A stretch of 64,000 nt of DNA from Eulemur rufifrons. Taxonomy: Eukaryota > Chordata > Mammalia > Primates > Lemuridae. Made by a program: the position numbers and the translations under genes. Location of the stretch: positions 246,502,843 through 246,566,842 of the forward strand of contig NC_090989.1 of NCBI RefSeq assembly GCF_041146395.1, given 5' to 3'. The notes under the pieces were generated by a model that saw only the letters and a list, made by a program, of their open reading frames with translations, was not told the origin of the DNA and ran no database searches. Positions 59,085 to 64,000 of the stretch are shown piece after piece (positions within the stretch are counted from its first letter, which is position 1; every line of letters begins with the position of its first letter).

Positions 59085-59895
59085 TGAATTTTTATTTTTA
59101 ATTATGGTAAAATACACATAACATAAAATTTACCATCATACCCATTTTTAAATGTATAGTTCAGTATTGTTAAGCATATTCACATTGTTGTGCAACAAAC
59201 CTCCAGAACTTTTTCATTTTGCAAAACTGAAATTCTGTGCCCATTAAATAATAACTCTCCATTCCACCCTCTTCCCTGCCTCTGGCAACCACTATTCTAC
59301 TTTTTGTTTCTATGAATTTGACTACTCTGGATACCTCATATGAGTGGAATAAGACAGCATTTGTCATTTGTCTTTTTATGACTGGCTGATTTCATTTAAC
59401 ATATTGTCCTCAAAGTTCATCCATGTTGTAGCAGGTGTCAGAATTTCCTTCCTTTTTAAAGCTTAATAATATTCCATTGTACATGCATAGCACATTTTGT
59501 TTATCTTCTTGGGTTGCTTCCACCTTTTAGCTATTGTAGATAATGCTGCTGTGAATATGGGTGAGCAAATATTTCTTTGAGATCTTGCTTTCATTTTTTT
59601 TTTTTTTAGCTATCAGCAGTCTTAACATGAAATTGCTTTCAATTATTTTGGATATATACCTAGAAGTAGGATTGCTGGATCATAGAGTAATTTGATTTTC
59701 AATTGCTTGAGGAATTGCCATACTATTTCCCACAGCAGTTGTACCATTTTACATTTTCAGCAGTGTGCGAGTGTTCCAGTTTCTCTACATATTCAACAAT
59801 GCTTGTTCTTTCTGTTTTTTTTTCAGAACTCCGATGAGTGTAAGGTAATAGCTCATTGCAGTTTTGATTTGTAGTTCCCCAACAATTATAAATAT
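59085..59895 (+). mobile_element. L1 3' region
   Basis: 'atggtaaaatacacataacataaaatttaccat', 'cacattgttgtgcaac', 'tctggcaaccactattctac', 'gaatttgactactctgg', 'ataccttagaagtaggattgctgg'-like text at 59658-59678 and 'gagtgtaaggtaatagctcat' mark a long L1 3' region, interrupted at 59594-59632. Confidence 0.85.
59594..59632 (-). mobile_element. 39-bp micro-insertion with 9-bp target duplication
   Basis: Within the L1, 14 T bases plus 25 bases (AGCTATCAGCAGTCTTAACA...) are flanked by exact copies of TTGCTTTCA at 59585-59593 and 59633-59641. The uninterrupted L1 would read straight through, so this is a severely truncated retroposed 3' end with an A14 tail on the minus strand. Confidence 0.85.
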
Positions 59896-60594
59896 ATTTT
59901 TGAAAAGATTCTGTGTTGTGGACTGGGGAAAGGAGATCAGAGGGAAACAGCCAGTGTTGAGGAAGGAGTGGAAGAGACACGGGCTCAGCTGAGCAGGGGG
60001 AGAGGAGAGCAAGAGAGAGGCTGAACCGTTCCATCTATCCGGCAGATGCAAGGGTTTCTATGAGTAATCATGACCAAAGTGACTGGGGTGAGTGAAGAAA
60101 TGAGGCAGAGAGTGGAGATGTTGTCTCACACAAATGAGAAAGAAAGGTGCAGATGCAGGAAAGGCAAAAGGAAGCACCATGATTCCTGGTACTTCGATAT
60201 ATATTTTTAATGAAATTGAGTTCAAGAACATTACTTGGTAACTGCCAATAACAATTAAGCTCTTTCAAAGTCAGAAACCAGCTATCACCCATTCTAGGGT
60301 GTCTGGATCCATCAGCTTTGTATGATGATTAATTTAATGGCATGGTTAGAGGTTAAGAAAGTTCAAGTGTGTGCTCATACCCTCTCCATCAGAAGGGCCT
60401 ATGTATAGGGGAGCTGGGACAGTGACTTTTTCCTAATACAGTCTCTGTCCCCTTGTGTTCCTCTGGGCAGATAAGCTATCACTTGCCACCCAGAGGACAA
60501 AATAAATGCTTAGAATTTACCAAAGCATGAGTATTTTTCAATCATGAGGGAATTACCTGTTTCTTGTTGAGCAGTGTCACTAAGGACATATTTA
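59896..60594. other. Intergenic DNA
   Basis: No gene or assigned repeat was recognised. Confidence 0.5.
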
Positions 60595-60597
60595 GGA

Positions 60598-61050
60598 GTT
60601 GCATCAGTTTCTAGGGCTGCTGTAATAAATTACTACAAATGGGGTGGCTTCGAACAACAGAAATTTATTTATTCTTTCACAGTCCTGCAGGCCGGAAGCC
60701 CCTAATCAAGGTGTCAGCAGGGCTGCACTCCTTCTGGAGGCTCTAGGGAAGAATCCTTCTTTGCCTCTTCCAGCTTCCTGCAGCTGTTGGCAGTCCTTGG
60801 CTTCCTTGGCTTGTGGCCACATCACTCTCATCTCTGCCTCTCCAATCTCACATTGCCTTCTCCTCTTCTGTTATAAGGATACTCATCAGTAAATTTAAGC
60901 CCCACATGGACAATCCAGGATGATCTAATCTCAAGATCTTTGATTTAATTACAGGTGTAAAGACTTTTTCCAAATGAGGTAACATTTGCAGCTTCCAGGG
61001 ATTTGGACATGGACCTTTTTGGGGGGGGAGCCTTAATTGACTTACTGTAG
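60598..61050 (-). mobile_element. MaLR-type LTR
   Basis: In reverse: 'catcagtttctagggctgctgtaataaattactac', 'ggctctagggaagaatccttctttgcctcttccagcttcc', 'caggatgatctaatctcaagatctttgatttaattac' and 'tttttccaaatgaggtaacattt'. It is the same family type as the LTR at 40.6 kb. It is noncoding. Confidence 0.7.
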
Positions 61051-62390
61051 GAGTATGAAAGCCTTCTCAGGGACACCCACTGACACGAATTTACTCACTC
61101 TGGGAATGGGAAAAGATACCAGAGCCTGCATGCTTTTGTTCCCACTTTAACAGATACCACCCAGGCAGTGGTAGACAAGCAGTTTAGCACATGAGTCAAT
61201 TTAATGTCCACATGTATGTTGCTGGGTGCTAGAATTCAAACAGTTTTTAGTACCCCCAGATTGACTAGTTTCCAGGAATATAAGTTCCCTTCTGCCACAT
61301 TCCCTTCTCATCACTCTGCCCAAAGCCCTATTAGGGCTATTCACTGAATTCTCTGTTTTGTGCCTGGATGGGGAAGAGGGTAGTACTTATTGACCTCCTG
61401 GTCTTTGGTAACCTTGGTAACCTGAGACAGAGAAATCCAGGATCCATACCCCTAAACCATCCTGTTGGAACCTGCTTACTGGAGAAGATCACCCCCAGTT
61501 GTGGGTGTCTTCCAAACAGTACAGTTCCAGTTATGTGTGTTAGGACAGCAGCTTTACAGTTTTATAGAAACTGGTTCACATCAATAGAAACATCATTATA
61601 ACACAAGATCAATATTTCTGATTTTCATGCTTAGTGTTATTCTTTGAGAATGACCAGAAATTGTCATTTATATAAAGATATATTCTATTCTGATAATGCT
61701 AGCGAACAGATAATCACTTTGGAGAACATGAAGATTAATGGTCCTAGAGGCAACATTTACCCTCTAGTCAATGTAATATTAAAGCCACAAGTATGGTTTA
61801 CCTGAAGGGAGAATGAGTCCCTTTTTTTGGTTAACAAATAATATATTATAGGAAGTTTTATGTCTGTTGCATTTATTTTTTAAACTTCTTTTTAAATTGA
61901 AGACTATAGCACATGCACGAAAAAGTGCACAATTCCTAGGTACACAGCTCAGTGCCTTATCACAAAGTAAACACACCTATGTAATCACCATCCAGGTCAA
62001 GAAAAATAGCATCGCCAGCCTCACTCTCAAACCCCTTCTCTATTGCTGCCCGTTCCCTTCTTAACAGAAGTAGCCACTACCTTGACTGCTAACAGGATTA
62101 GTTTTGCCTGCTGTGGAATTTTATCTTGCATATATTCTTTAAGCTTTTTTAATCAAAACGTCTGGAAATCATTTCTTTCATGATATCCCATCTCAGTGGT
62201 AGAATAATTATTCCTTTGTAGGCAACTCTCTGTCGGCAAGATGAATAGCTTACCCCATAAATCATTATCTTAAAAACTTATTTATAATTTACATGAGAAG
62301 TCAGCATGAAGAGTAACATTATGACCTTGTGATCTAACACACTCACACAAATGGAATTATTAAAAATAAAGATAAATGAACACTGGAATT
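61051..62390. other. Intergenic DNA
   Basis: No gene was found. 61890-62140 weakly resembles an L1 3' part ('gcacatgcacgaaaaagtgcacaa', 'gtaatcaccatccaggtcaagaaa'). Confidence 0.5.
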
Positions 62391-62392
62391 TT

Positions 62393-62750
62393 CTTTTTCT
62401 TTTTTTTCTTTTTTCTTTTTTTTTTTTTTGAGACAGAGTCTCGCTTTGTTGCCCAGGCTAGAGTGAGTGCTGTGGCATCAGCCTAGCTCACAGCAACCTC
62501 AAACTCCTGGGCTTTAGCAATCCTTCTGCCTCAGCCTCCCGAGTAGCTGGGACTACAGGCATGTGCCACCATGCCTGGCTAATTTTTTCTATATATATTT
62601 TAGTTGGCCAGATAATTTCTTTCTATTTTTAGTAGAGATGGGGTTTTGCTCTTGCTCAGGCTGGTCTCGAACTCCTGACCTTGAGCGATCCACCCGCCTC
62701 GGCCTCCCAGAGTGCTAGGATTTCAGGCGTGAGCCACCGCGCCCGGCCCT
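62393..62750 (-). mobile_element. Full-length strepsirrhine-type Alu
   Basis: Reverse-oriented dimer from an interrupted T tract to CACCGCGCCCGGCC, with the strepsirrhine linker insert (CTATATATATTTTAG then TTGGCCAGATAATTTC). It is flanked by an exact 14-bp duplication AACACTGGAATTTT at 62379-62392 and 62751-62764. Confidence 0.95.
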
Positions 62751-62854
62751 AACACTGGAATTTTCAATGTTTGAATTATCTGGTTCTCCTTGCTCTAGAC
62801 TTTATCTCTTGATAGTAAGGTGACTGTAGCCTTTGGGACACAGTAACATTCTCT

Positions 62855-63840
<986 letters not shown>

Positions 63841-64000
63841 AAAAAAAAAAAAAGGGTAACTATGTCATAGAATGGATGTGTTAATTTGCTTCACTATGGT
63901 GACCTTTTGACTATCTGTATGTATCCCATAACATCATGTTGTATACATCCCAACTTTTTAGTCAGTCCTTTGAATACTATTTGTACAAAATATCTGGGAA
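63841..64000 (+). mobile_element. L1 (L1MA-type) 3' end fragment
   Basis: After an A tract of about 18 bases, 'gggtaactatgtcatagaatggatgtgttaatttgcttcactatggtgacc' and 'ataacatcatgttgtatac' follow the L1MA 3' end seen also at 48.2-48.5 kb. Confidence 0.7.

Overview
This is mammalian nuclear DNA with primate gene order. The SINEs point to a strepsirrhine (lemur or loris type) primate. Several full-length Alu elements carry an AT-rich insert between the two monomers and a right arm with a GAGCTAGGCTGACGCCAC-type segment, which I know from strepsirrhine Alus. The window matches the human 9p21.2 interval that holds MOB3B intron 1, IFNK and C9orf72.

Layout. From 1 to about 7.6 kb lies MOB3B intron 1 (MOB3B runs on the minus strand), with the IFNK interferon gene inside it on the plus strand (CDS 2333-2941). 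A CpG island at 6.4-7.96 kb is the likely MOB3B promoter and noncoding exon 1. From 8 to 23.5 kb the DNA is intergenic and holds L2, MIR, LTR and L1 remnants and a striking inverted duplication of about 366 bp (11812-12177 against 12780-13146). C9orf72 fills 23.58 to about 47.06 kb on the minus strand. All ten coding exons are intact and give a 1446-nt CDS of 481 codons plus stop, with a 3'UTR, a polyadenylation signal and a GC-rich promoter with exons 1a and 1b. From 47.1 to 64 kb the DNA is intergenic and repeat-rich, with no gene that I can recognise.

The genes are independent units and not an operon. IFNK encodes a secreted type I interferon. C9orf72 encodes a DENN-family protein that acts with SMCR8 and WDR41 in membrane traffic and autophagy. 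MOB3B encodes a MOB-family kinase adaptor, and only its 5' end is here.

I found no new gene system. The points most worth a second look are these: the large high-identity inverted repeat at 12 kb; the C9orf72 hexanucleotide-repeat site, which has no tandem GGGGCC array here; a GC instead of GT at the exon 1a splice donor; preservation of the stop codon that makes the short 222-residue C9orf72 isoform; and several nested transposon insertions, including a 39-bp micro-insertion with a perfect 9-bp target duplication. Repeat family names come from recall of consensus sequences, so their edges are approximate. Comparisons with human C9orf72, IFNK and MOB3B are also from memory.
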